Assembly (NCBI RefSeq): GCF_007830355.1
Contig: NZ_VLKO01000008.1
Span: 199,453 to 263,452 of the forward strand
Source of the DNA: Flavobacterium tiangeerense
Lineage (GTDB): Bacteria > Bacteroidota > Bacteroidia > Flavobacteriales > Flavobacteriaceae
DNA: 64,000 bases
Direction: 5' to 3'
The position numbers were made by a program, and so were the translations under genes. This document shows, one piece after another, positions 10,127-19,238 of the stretch; position 1 is the first letter of the stretch; every line of letters starts with the position of its first letter. The notes beneath the pieces are model-generated. The model worked only from the letters and a program-made list of their open reading frames with translations. It was not told the origin of the DNA and did not search any database.

Positions 10127-10229
10127 TTTATGAATATGATAATTTAAGCCTGCAATTTACAATTTTATTTTAAAAAAGCTATTTGAAGTTAACCGATGTT
10201 ATTCACATATATAGAAGAATTTTCTAATC

Positions 10230-10294
10230 TAGCCCCGATTGCAGTGGCATCCCTCGCTTTTTTTGAGCGAGGATACAGCGAAAAGCGGGACAAA
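10230..10294 (+). repeat. Dispersed palindromic intergenic repeat, copy 1
   Basis: The left arm TAGCCCCGATTGCAGTGGC leads to ATCC, an inner hairpin (cctcgc / gcgagg around a T-run) and a right arm GATACAGCGAAAAGCGGGA. The reverse complement of 42998-43076 has the same arms with a different inner hairpin. Ends are approximate. Confidence 0.65.
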
Positions 10295-10405
10295 TTTTCA
10301 TGAATGCACAAAATGGGTGCTCCTAATGAAAAGTTTGGCTTTATTTTTGAATAAGTCGTATTTTTACAAATGCCAAATGGCGCACTAACGAATACCCTAT
10401 TTAAG

Positions 10406-11113
10406 ATGAAAAAGATTGTAGTACTGATCGCGGCGATTTCCCTTTCTGGTTGTGCCGAAATGCAACAAGTGATGAATCAATTCCCGCAAACACAAGGCAT
10501 TGGAGGCATTGATATTGCTGGTGGTTTAAAGGAAGCTTTAAACAACGGAATTTCGAAACAAGTTACAAAACTAACGGCTACTGATGGTTTTTATCGCAAT
10601 GAGGCTGTAAAAATTTTATTGCCAGAGGAATTGCGAAAAGTAGATACTGGTTTGCGCAAAATAGGACTTAGTTCCCTTGCTGACGAAGGTTTGAAAGTAT
10701 TGAATCGCGCTGCCGAAGATGCTGTAAAAGAAGCCACACCCATATTTGTAGACGCCGTGAGAAATATGACTATTACGGATGCCAAAACTATTTTGTTAGG
10801 CAATCAAAATGCGGCAACATCATATTTACAAAACAGTACATCAACGGCTTTGTACGGAAAATTTAATCCTGTAATTAAAAACTCATTTACAAAAGTCGGC
10901 GCGGATAAAGTGTGGGCCAACATTATAACCAAATACAACAGCATTCCGCTGGTGAATAAAGTAAATCCTGACTTGACCGATTATGTGACCAAGCAAGCGC
11001 TGACGGGTGTTTTTAAAATGGTTGCCGTAGAGGAAAAGAATATTAGAACTAATTTGAGTTCCAGAACATCTGTATTGCTGCAAAAAGTTTTTGCTATGCA
11101 GGATAAAAAATAA
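10406..11113 (+). CDS. DUF4197-family lipoprotein
   Basis: A 235-residue lipoprotein: the signal MKKIVVLIAAISLSGC ends in a lipobox Cys at residue 16. The helical mature part contains the arrangement of the DUF4197 family (ALNNGISKQV near the start, then DGFYRNEAVKILLPEEL and a C-terminal ALTGVFKMVAVEEKNIR segment), which is periplasmic and of unknown function. The frame is open 12 codons further upstream, but the lipoprotein signal only begins at 10406 and a -7-like TATTTTTA lies at 10359-10366, so the shorter start is chosen. Stands alone between a repeat element and purU. Confidence 0.8.
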   Translation: MKKIVVLIAAISLSGCAEMQQVMNQFPQTQGIGGIDIAGGLKEALNNGISKQVTKLTATDGFYRNEAVKILLPEELRKVDTGLRKIGLSSLADEGLKVLNRAAEDAVKEATPIFVDAVRNMTITDAKTILLGNQNAATSYLQNSTSTALYGKFNPVIKNSFTKVGADKVWANIITKYNSIPLVNKVNPDLTDYVTKQALTGVFKMVAVEEKNIRTNLSSRTSVLLQKVFAMQDKK

Positions 11114-11116
11114 AAA

Positions 11117-11160
11117 TTTGGCTGTTTTATATCACAGAAACAGCCAAATCCTATTTTTTT
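11117..11160 (+). terminator. Terminator after the DUF4197 gene
   Basis: Stem tttggctgttt (11117-11127) with aaacagccaaa (11139-11149), followed by a T-rich stretch. Confidence 0.75.
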
Positions 11161-11229
11161 ATATCAGCAAATACCATTAGTTTTGAGTTAATAGCCCTCT
11201 ACTTTTCAAAGGCCTAAAAAGAAAAATGA

Positions 11230-12084
11230 ATGCAAAAAATTACAATACTAATTCACTGCCCAGATCAAAAAGCAATTATTGCCTCTGTTACTAATTATAT
11301 TGCCGCCATTGATGGTAATATCGTTTATTTAGACCAGCATGTAGATGCTGATGAAGATGTTTTTTTCATGCGTATTGAATGTGAATTTAAAGCTGAAAAT
11401 TGGAATCTTGAAGCTATAAAATCCGATTTTCAAACTGTTATAGCTACACCATTCCAAATGTCATGGGAAATGCACCTGCAAACTGACAAACCTAAAATGG
11501 CTTTGTTTGTGTCCAAATACGACCATTGCTTGTATGATATTTTGGGTCGTTATCGAGCGGGCGAATTACCTCTTGAAATCGCAATAATTATCAGTAATCA
11601 TAACGATTTAGAAGCAGTAGCACATCAATTTGGAATTCCTTTTTATCATATTCCTTTTACGAAAGAAATAAAAGATATAGGCGAAAAACAACAATTGGAA
11701 TTGCTCCTTCAAAACCAAATTGATTTTATTGTTTTGGCTCGCTACATGCAAATTATCACTCCAAATCTTATTGCACAATTTAAAAATCAGATCATCAACA
11801 TTCATCATTCTTTTTTACCCGCTTTTCCGGGTGCTAAACCGTATCACTCCGCTTTTAAACGAGGTGTAAAAATCATTGGTGCTACAAGTCATTATGTAAC
11901 CGAAGAATTAGACGAAGGCCCTATTATTGAACAAGACATAGCACGAGTTTCTCACAGTCATTCTATTGATGATTATATAATGAAGGGGCGTGACCTAGAA
12001 CGAACGGTGTTGGCCAGAGCCATAAAATTGCACGCGGAACGCAAAACAATGGTGTATAATAATAAGACGATTGTGTTTGTGTAA
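11230..12084 (+). CDS. purU: Formyltetrahydrofolate deformylase
   Basis: Hydrolyses 10-formyl-tetrahydrofolate to formate and tetrahydrofolate, balancing the one-carbon pool and feeding formate to purine synthesis. At 284 residues it has the usual length. An N-terminal ACT domain (about 1-85, ITILIHCPDQKAIIASV) is followed by the formyltransferase fold with the IINIHHSFLPAFPGAKPYHSAF region (near 190-210, catalytic Asn and His) and LDEGPIIEQD near 230 (catalytic Asp). It is not in an evident operon. Identity is secure. Confidence 0.93.
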   Translation: MQKITILIHCPDQKAIIASVTNYIAAIDGNIVYLDQHVDADEDVFFMRIECEFKAENWNLEAIKSDFQTVIATPFQMSWEMHLQTDKPKMALFVSKYDHCLYDILGRYRAGELPLEIAIIISNHNDLEAVAHQFGIPFYHIPFTKEIKDIGEKQQLELLLQNQIDFIVLARYMQIITPNLIAQFKNQIINIHHSFLPAFPGAKPYHSAFKRGVKIIGATSHYVTEELDEGPIIEQDIARVSHSHSIDDYIMKGRDLERTVLARAIKLHAERKTMVYNNKTIVFV

Positions 12085-12133
12085 AAAAAGTAATAAAATA
12101 CTGATTTTCAAATTTTTACATTTTAAAAAATCA

Positions 12134-12302
12134 TACTTTTGGATTACCAAAATCTTAACTAAAGTCCAACAAAGTAATAACAAAATCTTAACAACGATAT
12201 CTTGAGTTCTTCACGACCTTTGTAGAGTAATAAACTGGTTATTTATTATTTTGGTTTTGGTTAGTTAAAGAATTGCTCGTACACTTGTACGGGCATTTTT
12301 TT
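12134..12302 (+). ncRNA. Candidate small RNA between purU and the hydrolase gene
   Basis: A TACTTTTG box (12134-12141) stands 50 bases after purU, and about 130 bases later a terminator-like hairpin (12274-12295) with a long T-run closes the region. There is no ORF of note between them. This layout fits a short independent transcript of roughly 80-150 nt, but it could equally be the purU 3' end. Inference only. Confidence 0.3.
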
Positions 12303-12303
12303 T
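12274..12303 (+). terminator. Intrinsic terminator
   Basis: Nine-pair stem tgctcgtac / gtacgggca (12274-12282 with 12287-12295, one G-U pair), 4-base loop, then nine Ts. Confidence 0.85.
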
Positions 12304-13087
12304 ACCTTTTATTTTTTAGGAAAGAAAGAACAGCCTCATTAAAAACATTAGGTTGCTCGACATTAACAACATGACCTGAATTTTCAACAACAAAAAGTTT
12401 TGAGGATTTGTAATGACTCTCGACCACTTTACGAACTGATGGTAAAAACATATAATCTTCCTCACCCATTACATATAAAGTAGGGATATTCAATTCAACT
12501 TGACGAAACCATTTGAGAACCGGATTGATTTCGGCTGTAAGCTTGAACCACTTAATGAATTCTTTTTGGTATAACTTTTTAGCTTCGTTGATAAATAGTA
12601 AGCGAGATTGTTTGTGACTTTTCTTTGGCATGATTACAAATGCAAAGAACTTGTATAAAACCAAATAAGGCAACACGTATTTAAACATATTTCCCAAGCG
12701 CATTAACACTTGCGAGCGAAAATTCATTTTGAGAATGGCACCACCCAAAATCATACTTTGGACCCGTTCTGGATACATTTCAGCCAATTGCCTGATTAAA
12801 ATTGTTCCTAATGAAATGCCTACAAAATGGGATTTTTTTATGTGCAAATGATCTAAGACTTCGAGAATATCATTGGCCAAAGCCGAAAAAGTATATTTTT
12901 GTTTGAAAGCGGTTTTTAAAGTCGTTTTTGATTCACCATGACCTCGCAAATCGAGTAGCAAAACATTGTATTGCTTTTTGAAATCTCGAATTTGTTTGAA
13001 CCAAATAGACGAGCTTCCGCCTGCTCCGTGGACAAAAGTAACCCACTGATCGGTATTTTTATTCTCGTAAATGGTGTAATTGATCAC
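12302..13087 (-). CDS. Alpha/beta-fold hydrolase
   Basis: A 261-residue cytoplasmic hydrolase with the complete catalytic set: oxyanion region VHGAGGSSSIW near residue 20, nucleophile elbow GISLG near 95, acid in GEEDYMF near 213 and the final His in NSGHVVNVEQP near 240. The first strand and DLRGHGES resemble the broad esterase/lipase/haloperoxidase group. The substrate cannot be predicted. It follows the substrate-binding-like gene by about 100 bases on the same strand and may or may not be cotranscribed. Confidence 0.85.
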   Translation of the reverse strand: MINYTIYENKNTDQWVTFVHGAGGSSSIWFKQIRDFKKQYNVLLLDLRGHGESKTTLKTAFKQKYTFSALANDILEVLDHLHIKKSHFVGISLGTILIRQLAEMYPERVQSMILGGAILKMNFRSQVLMRLGNMFKYVLPYLVLYKFFAFVIMPKKSHKQSRLLFINEAKKLYQKEFIKWFKLTAEINPVLKWFRQVELNIPTLYVMGEEDYMFLPSVRKVVESHYKSSKLFVVENSGHVVNVEQPNVFNEAVLSFLKNKR

Positions 13088-13187
13088 GTATTTTTTTTGT
13101 AAAAATAGAACTTTAATTTAAAATTTCAACACCGTTTGCTGCTAACCTGATTAATATAGGTTTGTAAAATCAAAATAAACCTAATGC

Positions 13188-13991
13188 CTATACTGTTGCT
13201 ATTGAATTATGGATTTTTTTGAAATAATCAAAAGCTTTGACTAATCTGCTTCCATGCCATGAAAACATTTCGCCATCCACAAAAATTGTTTTGCCGTGAT
13301 GGGTGTGAATTCCTATTTCAAAAGCATGCTCCTCTGTAAAAGGAAACGGTTCCGAGGACAGAAAAACAAGTTGGGGATCACCCTCAGAACGAATTTTTGT
13401 AATATCCACTTCGGGGTATCGCTCTTTGTTTGAGTATATATTTTCAAAGTGATTCAATTGTAATAATTCATCAATAAAAGTTCCAGAACCTGCTACCATA
13501 TAAGGGTTTTTCCAAATAAAATAGGCCACTCTTAAAACGGGTTTATCGGCTATGAATTTTTTAAAATCGCTCCATGCAAAAATCAATTTGTCACTCCATT
13601 TTTGAGCTTCGGTACGGCAGTTAAACAGCTGTCCAAAATCTTTAATCATTTGGATATTGTCTTCAATGGTAATTATATCCGTCACCCAAACGGGAGCAAT
13701 TTTTTGCAACTCGGCTACCATTTCCTGAGTGTTTTCCTCTTTATTGCAAATGATAATATCCGGTTCCAGCAATCGGATTTTTTCATAATGCACTTTTTTA
13801 GTGCCTCCTACTGATTTCTTAGTCAATTTGAAATGATAGGGATGCACGCAAAACTTTGTAATACCAACTATTCTCTCCTCGAGACCTAAATCATACAGCA
13901 ATTCTGTTTGTGACGGAACTAGTGAAATAATGCGTTTTGGAGCTGACTCAAACGTATGGGAACGACCAAGTTGGTCAATGTATGTTTTCAT
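13188..13991 (-). CDS. Helical-backbone metal-receptor (BtuF-like) protein without signal peptide
   Basis: A 267-residue protein with the periplasmic-binding fold of cobalamin and iron-siderophore receptors: PKRIISLVPSQTELLYDLGL near residue 18, LEPDIIICNKEE near 75 and LVFLSSEPFPF near 210 are the usual landmarks of BtuF-type proteins. It begins MKTYIDQLG with no signal peptide or lipobox, unlike the lipoprotein homologue at 56705, and no longer start is available. Signal-less members of this family occur elsewhere in Bacteroidota, annotated only as substrate-binding or cobalamin-binding proteins. It lies 54 bases after pyrF on the same strand. Ligand unknown. Confidence 0.75.
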   Translation of the reverse strand: MKTYIDQLGRSHTFESAPKRIISLVPSQTELLYDLGLEERIVGITKFCVHPYHFKLTKKSVGGTKKVHYEKIRLLEPDIIICNKEENTQEMVAELQKIAPVWVTDIITIEDNIQMIKDFGQLFNCRTEAQKWSDKLIFAWSDFKKFIADKPVLRVAYFIWKNPYMVAGSGTFIDELLQLNHFENIYSNKERYPEVDITKIRSEGDPQLVFLSSEPFPFTEEHAFEIGIHTHHGKTIFVDGEMFSWHGSRLVKAFDYFKKIHNSIATV

Positions 13992-14045
13992 GAATGGATT
14001 CTTGTAAAATGGAATAGAATAAAAGCAAGCAAACGCAATCCTTAA

Positions 14046-14864
14046 CTACTTTAAATCAAGAATTGCATTCATCTCTTGTTGCATTTTTAAAGCTTCTTCG
14101 CGTGCTTTTAGGGCAAAATCAGTTCCGTTTGAAGCATAAATAATCCCTCGAGAAGAGTTAATGAGTAGTCCAATGGAGTCATTCATTCCGTATTTACAAA
14201 CCTCTGATAAGCTTCCACCCTGCGCACCAACTCCAGGCACGAGCAAAAAACTATACGGCACAATCTTTCTAACTTCAGTAAAGTATTCGGCTTTAGTAGC
14301 GCCTACCACATACATTAAATTAGAACTATTTTTCCAAGTTTTTGAAGTTTCCAGTACCTGCTTGTACAATTCTTGCTGGTTTGTTTGTAGCGTTTGAAAA
14401 TCAAACGCACCCTCATTTGATGTAAGTGCTAACATTATAGTATGCTTATTCTCAAAAGCTAGAAAAGGCTCAACAGAATCTTTACCCATATACGGAGCAA
14501 CAGTTACACTATCAAATTTTAAGTCTTCAAAGAAGGCCTTAGCATACATAGAAGATGTATTTCCTATATCGCCACGTTTTGCATCGGCAATTGTAAAAAT
14601 ATCCGGGTATTTTTCATTGATGTAGTCAATCGTTTTTTGTAATGAAGTCCAACCCTTTAAACCATAAGCCTCATAAAAAGCTGTATTTGGCTTGTAAGAC
14701 ACTACTAAATCATAAGTTGCATCAATAATAGCTTTATTGAACTCAAAAATAGGATCTTCAAGAGTAAGTAAATGTTTTGGAATTTTATCTAAATCTACAT
14801 CAAGCCCTACGCAAAGGAATGATTTTTTAATTCTAATTTGATCGATTAATTGCTGTGTTGTCAT
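14046..14864 (-). CDS. pyrF: Orotidine 5'-phosphate decarboxylase (type 2)
   Basis: Last step of de novo UMP synthesis, decarboxylating OMP. The 272-residue protein has the catalytic DAKRGDIGN segment near residue 82 and the [10 protein letters not shown] phosphate-binding loop near 205, both of the longer type 2 family. The frame is open to 14897, but a TAATTTTG -7 box at 14883-14890 (minus strand) lies within that extension and the protein start [10 protein letters not shown] at 14864 aligns with the family, so the shorter form is chosen. Confidence 0.94.
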   Translation of the reverse strand: MTTQQLIDQIRIKKSFLCVGLDVDLDKIPKHLLTLEDPIFEFNKAIIDATYDLVVSYKPNTAFYEAYGLKGWTSLQKTIDYINEKYPDIFTIADAKRGDIGNTSSMYAKAFFEDLKFDSVTVAPYMGKDSVEPFLAFENKHTIMLALTSNEGAFDFQTLQTNQQELYKQVLETSKTWKNSSNLMYVVGATKAEYFTEVRKIVPYSFLLVPGVGAQGGSLSEVCKYGMNDSIGLLINSSRGIIYASNGTDFALKAREEALKMQQEMNAILDLK

Positions 14865-14882
14865 ATTATAGTAGTTGTGTGG

Positions 14883-14890
14883 CAAAATTA
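14883..14890 (-). promoter_or_regulatory. Putative -7 box of pyrF
   Basis: TAATTTTG on the minus strand, fitting TAnnTTTG, 18 bases before the chosen start codon. No clear -33 element. Confidence 0.5.
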
Positions 14891-15350
14891 CAAACATCCA
14901 TATTAATTAATGTCATACCCTCGAATAAAAATTAAATTTTAATCTTTAACTGATGAATCTATAAATTAATCATGGAGAGGAAAGTCAAAAGTAATAAGCG
15001 TTAACAAAACTCAATTTACTCTTTTACAACTAGATGTTTTGCGAGATAAAAGGGTAAATTTAATTTTGAAAAAAATATATAATTGCTTCATTTCTTTGTG
15101 TTAAATAAAATAATTTCCTACAAAATAAAAAATAAAATTAACGATTGTTCAATCTAAAAGAATGGACTTAAAATAATAAAGATGTCGTTACCATCCATAC
15201 CAATATTTTAAAAACCATACCATTAGCTAAGAAAAAATGTTATTAATAAATATTATTTGATCTAAAAAAAAACCTAAAAAAACATCTTGAAAACCGTGTA
15301 TTAAAAAAACAAATGTTCCTTTTTATATCTTTACTTTAAATTGACAGTTT
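14891..15350. other. AT-rich intergenic region
   Basis: About 460 bases between divergent pyrF and the AraC-type gene. Apart from a -7-like TATCTTTA at 15326-15333, just before the AraC-type gene, I see no gene, hairpin of note or repeat. Confidence 0.6.
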
Positions 15351-15911
15351 ATGAAAATACATTTGAAGTTTGATTACGCACAATTAACAAAAAAAATCAT
15401 CCAAGAAAAACTAACTGATTTGGGTTACAAGTTCAATATCATAGGTTTTGGTGAATTTAATTTTTTAGAAAAAGTACCTTTGGCAAAAATGGAAGAGCTT
15501 ACCGCCATTTTTAATGAATACGGTATTGATATTGTTGAAAATCAAAAAAGTGTACTGGTACAAAAAATAAAAGATGCTATTGTAGAGATGGTTCATACGG
15601 ATAAGGCTTTGAATATAAAAAGCTCGGTATATATTGCTGAAAAATTAAATTTGAATTACACCTATTTATCGAATGTTTTTTCAGAAGTAACCTATACCTC
15701 TATTGAGAATTTTATTATTATTCAAAAAATAGAATTAGCAAAGAACCTGATGATAAAAACCGCACTTAACTTAACCGAAATTTCGATTCAATTAAATTAT
15801 TCCAGTGTGGCACATTTAAGCACACAATTCAAAAACACAACAGGAATGACGCCATCGGCATTTCAAAAAATCATTCAAAAAAGAAGAGAAGTAGCCCAAA
15901 AAAACAATTAA
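15351..15911 (+). CDS. AraC-family transcriptional regulator, short form
   Basis: A 186-residue protein with a C-terminal AraC/XylS double helix-turn-helix (about residues 95-180: KSSVYIAEKLNLNYTYLSNVFS, then LTEISIQLNYSSVAHLSTQFK, ending in TGMTPSAF, the usual close of the domain). The N-terminal 80 residues are not a recognisable sugar-binding cupin. It is the first gene of an apparent operon with a receiver-only response regulator (12-base gap) and a histidine kinase, so it may be the transcriptional output of that signalling pair, although no phospho-acceptor domain is seen in it. Confidence 0.88.
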   Translation: MKIHLKFDYAQLTKKIIQEKLTDLGYKFNIIGFGEFNFLEKVPLAKMEELTAIFNEYGIDIVENQKSVLVQKIKDAIVEMVHTDKALNIKSSVYIAEKLNLNYTYLSNVFSEVTYTSIENFIIIQKIELAKNLMIKTALNLTEISIQLNYSSVAHLSTQFKNTTGMTPSAFQKIIQKRREVAQKNN

Positions 15912-15923
15912 AAAAGTATAAAT

Positions 15924-16370
15924 ATGAACACCGATTTTATAAATATTTGCCTTGCGGATGATGATGAAGACGATAGATTGTTTTTTACTGATGCGTTTGA
16001 TGAATTAAAAATAAACACTAAAGTAAGCACCTTTAATGACGGTGTAGAGTTAATGGATTTTTTACACCATCCCGATTCTATTTTACCTAATGTTTTGTTT
16101 CTAGATTTGAACATGCCCAAAAAAAATGGCCAAGAGTGTTTACTAGAAATAAAAAAGGATGAAAAATTCAATGATATCGCTGTTGCTATTTATTCTACTT
16201 CATCATCTGAGGAGGATATTGAGCTTACCTTTATCAATGGCGCTAACATTTATATTAAAAAACCAAATGATTTTGAGAGACTAAAAAAAATCCTTTCGGA
16301 GGTTGTCACTCTTAACTGGCAGTATCATACCTCAGGTTTAAATAAAGATAATTTTTTAATGAGAATGTAA
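15924..16370 (+). CDS. Single-domain response regulator
   Basis: A 148-residue receiver domain only, with no DNA-binding output. The acidic pocket is ADDDEDD (residues 11-17), the phospho-acceptor is Asp61 in FLDLNMPKKNG, the Thr/Ser switch lies in IYSTSSSEED and the conserved Lys in IYIKKPNDF near 112. This is the form common in Bacteroidota next to hybrid or phytochrome-like kinases. It ends one base before the kinase gene, so the two are translationally linked and probably functional partners. Confidence 0.93.
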   Translation: MNTDFINICLADDDEDDRLFFTDAFDELKINTKVSTFNDGVELMDFLHHPDSILPNVLFLDLNMPKKNGQECLLEIKKDEKFNDIAVAIYSTSSSEEDIELTFINGANIYIKKPNDFERLKKILSEVVTLNWQYHTSGLNKDNFLMRM

Positions 16371-16371
16371 T

Positions 16372-18168
16372 ATGAGGTATATTCAATTACATAAATCACC
16401 TCTTTTTCTCAAAATAATTTTTATTATTTCAATTGCAATAATATTTTTTATCGGTGGAGTTACTTTTAAACACATAACGGTTTTAAAAAAATCGTCTGAC
16501 TTTGTGAGTAAAAGCCACGATGTTAATACCGAACTGGAACGCTTAATTTCATTTGTAAAAGATGCTGAAACAGGACAAAGAGGGTATTTATTGACGAGAG
16601 ATGAAAGTTTTTTAAAGCCTTATTTAGAATCTAAAAACGCTGTCAAGAAATCCTTCAATAAAGTTTCTAAACTCACTGAAAATAGTAGAGCCCAACAAGC
16701 CAACTTAAAGAAACTACTTTTCTACATCAACAAAAGGCAGAATTATTTATCCAAATCGATTTATTTGACAGAAGATAAAAATTATGACAAAAATGAACTA
16801 GCTAAAAATTTAGTCATTGGTAGAAAAACTATGGATTCTATTCGCTCTCAGATAGAGGAAATGATGATTACTGAAAAGGTTTTATTAAACTACAGACAGC
16901 AAGAGTATATTTCGACCATGAATTATACGCCATTGTTAATTTATTTAACGCTTATTGTAACACTATTACTCATTACAATAGCTTTTATAAAAATGAATAG
17001 AGATTTAGTCTTGTTAAAAAAAACTATCAATACTTTAACCGTTGCTAATGAAGCTAGCAATTTAGCTGAAATTGTAGGGGGTTTTGGTAGTTGGCAATAC
17101 AATCTTGACAAACAAACTTTTACTTTTTCTGACAATGAATACCGTTTATTAGGTTGTGAACCGCAATCATTTATTGCAAGTAGTGAGTCTTTTTATAAAT
17201 TTGTTCATCCTGATGATGTAAACTATGTTCGGGAGAATTCTATTAATATCCAATCTGAAGTTAATCTAGCTCCATTTACCTATAGAATCATTCGCAAAGA
17301 TGGTGAAATAAGATATTTTAGAGCATTAGGTAGAGTTGTTACCGTATCATCGGGTGAGCGTACATACATAGGTACAACCAGTGATGTTACTGCCGAAGTA
17401 GAAGCCAAACAAATGATAGAGCTTCGGAATAGAGACTTAGAAAGCAGCAATAAAGAACTTATGGCTTTTAATTATATTGCAAGTCATGATTTACAAGAAC
17501 CATTACGAAAAATAGAAACTTTTTTATCCCGATTAGTGACTAAAGATTATTCAAATTTATCCCAATCTGGGCAGCAATATGTATCTAGTATACAATCTTC
17601 TGCAAAAAGAATGCGCGTTCTTATAGATGATTTATTACAGTTTTCTAGAACCAATAAGGGTGAAAAAATATTTGAAAAAACAGATTTAAACATTGTTCTT
17701 TCTAATGTTTTACAAGAATTGGCACCAACTATAGAGGATAAAAAAGCACTTATAACTAGTGATGTATTGCCTACATTTGATGCAATACCTTTTCAAATAC
17801 AACAATTATTTACCAATCTCATTAGCAATTCTCTGAAATACAGCAAAGAAAATAGTGCAGTTGAAATAAAAATTACCGCTACTACTTGCACTGCTGAGAA
17901 TGAAGAAAATATTCCTGATACTATTATAGGTTCTAATTTGTATTATAAAATAGTATTTCAAGACAACGGGATAGGTTTTGATCAAGAATATGCAAGTAAA
18001 ATTTTTATTCTCTTCAATAGATTACATAATAAAAATGAATATTCAGGAACTGGTATTGGCTTAGCCATTTGTAAAAAAATTGTTGAAAATCATCGCGGCT
18101 TTATTATCGCAAATGCAATTGTAAATGAAGGAGCTAGGTTTACAGTTTACTTTCCTGTCGTGTCATAA
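16372..18168 (+). CDS. Sensor histidine kinase with CHASE3 and PAS domains
   Basis: A 598-residue membrane kinase. TM1 at about 13-32, a periplasmic CHASE3 domain (VKDAETGQRGYLLTRDESFL near 62), TM2 near 188-207, a PAS fold (about 235-345, GSWQYNLDKQTFTFSDNE), then HisKA with phospho-acceptor His372 in YIASHDLQEPLRKIE, and an HATPase domain (N-box NLISNSLKYS, DNGIGFDQEYA, GTGIGLAICKK). All motifs are intact. The HDLQEPLRKI form of the H-box is the HWE-unrelated type common in Bacteroidota PAS kinases. It is the last gene of the operon and is followed by a terminator. The stimulus is unknown. Confidence 0.93.
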   Translation: MRYIQLHKSPLFLKIIFIISIAIIFFIGGVTFKHITVLKKSSDFVSKSHDVNTELERLISFVKDAETGQRGYLLTRDESFLKPYLESKNAVKKSFNKVSKLTENSRAQQANLKKLLFYINKRQNYLSKSIYLTEDKNYDKNELAKNLVIGRKTMDSIRSQIEEMMITEKVLLNYRQQEYISTMNYTPLLIYLTLIVTLLLITIAFIKMNRDLVLLKKTINTLTVANEASNLAEIVGGFGSWQYNLDKQTFTFSDNEYRLLGCEPQSFIASSESFYKFVHPDDVNYVRENSINIQSEVNLAPFTYRIIRKDGEIRYFRALGRVVTVSSGERTYIGTTSDVTAEVEAKQMIELRNRDLESSNKELMAFNYIASHDLQEPLRKIETFLSRLVTKDYSNLSQSGQQYVSSIQSSAKRMRVLIDDLLQFSRTNKGEKIFEKTDLNIVLSNVLQELAPTIEDKKALITSDVLPTFDAIPFQIQQLFTNLISNSLKYSKENSAVEIKITATTCTAENEENIPDTIIGSNLYYKIVFQDNGIGFDQEYASKIFILFNRLHNKNEYSGTGIGLAICKKIVENHRGFIIANAIVNEGARFTVYFPVVS

Positions 18169-18187
18169 ATACATTTGAAAACTGAAT

Positions 18188-18224
18188 AAAAGGTCGTTTT
18201 TTTTTAAGAACGACCTTTTTTTAT
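18188..18224 (+). terminator. Terminator of the AraC/RR/HK operon
   Basis: Stem aaaggtcgtt (18188-18197) with aacgacctttt (18209-18219) and a T-run. Confidence 0.88.
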
Positions 18225-18418
18225 GCCTAAAAATCTTTGTTATTTATTTTTTTAAAAAGGCTATTTCAACAACAGTGTAACCTTTCTATTTATAGAATTA
18301 TACTATTCAAAGCTCTCAACATAAAAATTCTGTAACAATTCCGAAAAGTAATATAACATAGTTTGTGAAAGGTCTTCGCATCTTTGTAAACGAAAAATAA
18401 CTTTAAAAATCAGTGACA

Positions 18419-19057
18419 ATGAAAAAATTAAATAAAATTTTCACATTAGTAGTATTTGCAATGGGAGCTACAAGTACTTTGCAAGCACAAGAAAATAATG
18501 CATCGATAGGAATAAAAGGAGGTTTGAATATGTCTAACTTATACACTGAGGATGTAGATGACAACAATCTTTTAACTGGATTTAATATCGGTTTATTTGC
18601 TCAATTACCTATAAGCTCTAGTTTGGCTATTCAACCAGAAATAAATTACACTACAAAAGGTGCTGAGCTACAGTACGATACTTTTTTTGCCTCTGGAACG
18701 GGGAAGTTTAGATTGAATTACATTGAAATTCCAGTTTTGATAAAGGCAAATTTGACTAAAAATTTCAATGTACATTTTGGACCATATGCCGCTTTTTTAG
18801 TGGACTCAAAAATTACGAATGAAACTGCAAACAATACTTTCAACTTTGAACAAGATATTAATAAAGAAGATCTAAACACGTTTGATTATGGGTTGGCCGC
18901 TGGTATAGGATTTGATTTTGACAATTTTGGCATTGGCGCCAGATACAATTACGGTTTAAGTACCGTGGGTAAAGAACGCACCTCTGGAGGGGTAACATAC
19001 AACTTCCCTGACTCTAAAAACAGTGTATTGAGCATTTATGCAGCAATAAAATTTTAA
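18419..19057 (+). CDS. Outer-membrane beta-barrel protein (PorT/OmpW-like porin family)
   Basis: A 212-residue secreted protein: the signal peptide MKKLNKIFTLVVFAMGATSTLQAQ is followed by alternating strands beginning SIGIKGGLNMSNLY and ending in a short aromatic/hydrophobic terminal strand (SIYAAIKF), as in eight-stranded outer-membrane barrels. In-frame GTG at 18413 gives only two extra residues, so the ATG at 18419 is preferred. It stands 15 bases ahead of a small membrane-protein gene and a YtxH gene, probably one envelope-stress transcript. A CATCTTTG -7-like box lies at 18379-18386. Confidence 0.82.
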   Translation: MKKLNKIFTLVVFAMGATSTLQAQENNASIGIKGGLNMSNLYTEDVDDNNLLTGFNIGLFAQLPISSSLAIQPEINYTTKGAELQYDTFFASGTGKFRLNYIEIPVLIKANLTKNFNVHFGPYAAFLVDSKITNETANNTFNFEQDINKEDLNTFDYGLAAGIGFDFDNFGIGARYNYGLSTVGKERTSGGVTYNFPDSKNSVLSIYAAIKF

Positions 19058-19072
19058 TTTCAACTGATCATT

Positions 19073-19216
19073 ATGAAAAACATCTTATATATAGCAGCTG
19101 TACTTTTTGTGGTACTATGGGCTTTAGGTTTTTTTGTATACAATATGGGCAGTATGATTCATTTTTTATTGATTATTGCCGTGATCGCAATACTATTAAA
19201 AGTAATTAAAGGATAA
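19073..19216 (+). CDS. Small lmo0937-family (DUF5670) membrane protein
   Basis: A 47-residue ORF too short for routine ORF cut-offs. The sequence is almost entirely two hydrophobic segments (ILYIAAVLFVVLWALGFFVY and IHFLLIIAVIAILLKVI) joined by NMGSM, and ends KG. This matches the layout of the tiny lmo0937-type proteins, often found near stress genes. It starts 15 bases after the porin stop and ends 22 bases before the YtxH gene, consistent with cotranscription. Function unknown. Confidence 0.8.
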   Translation: MKNILYIAAVLFVVLWALGFFVYNMGSMIHFLLIIAVIAILLKVIKG

Positions 19217-19238
19217 TATAAATTATAAAAACACCATC

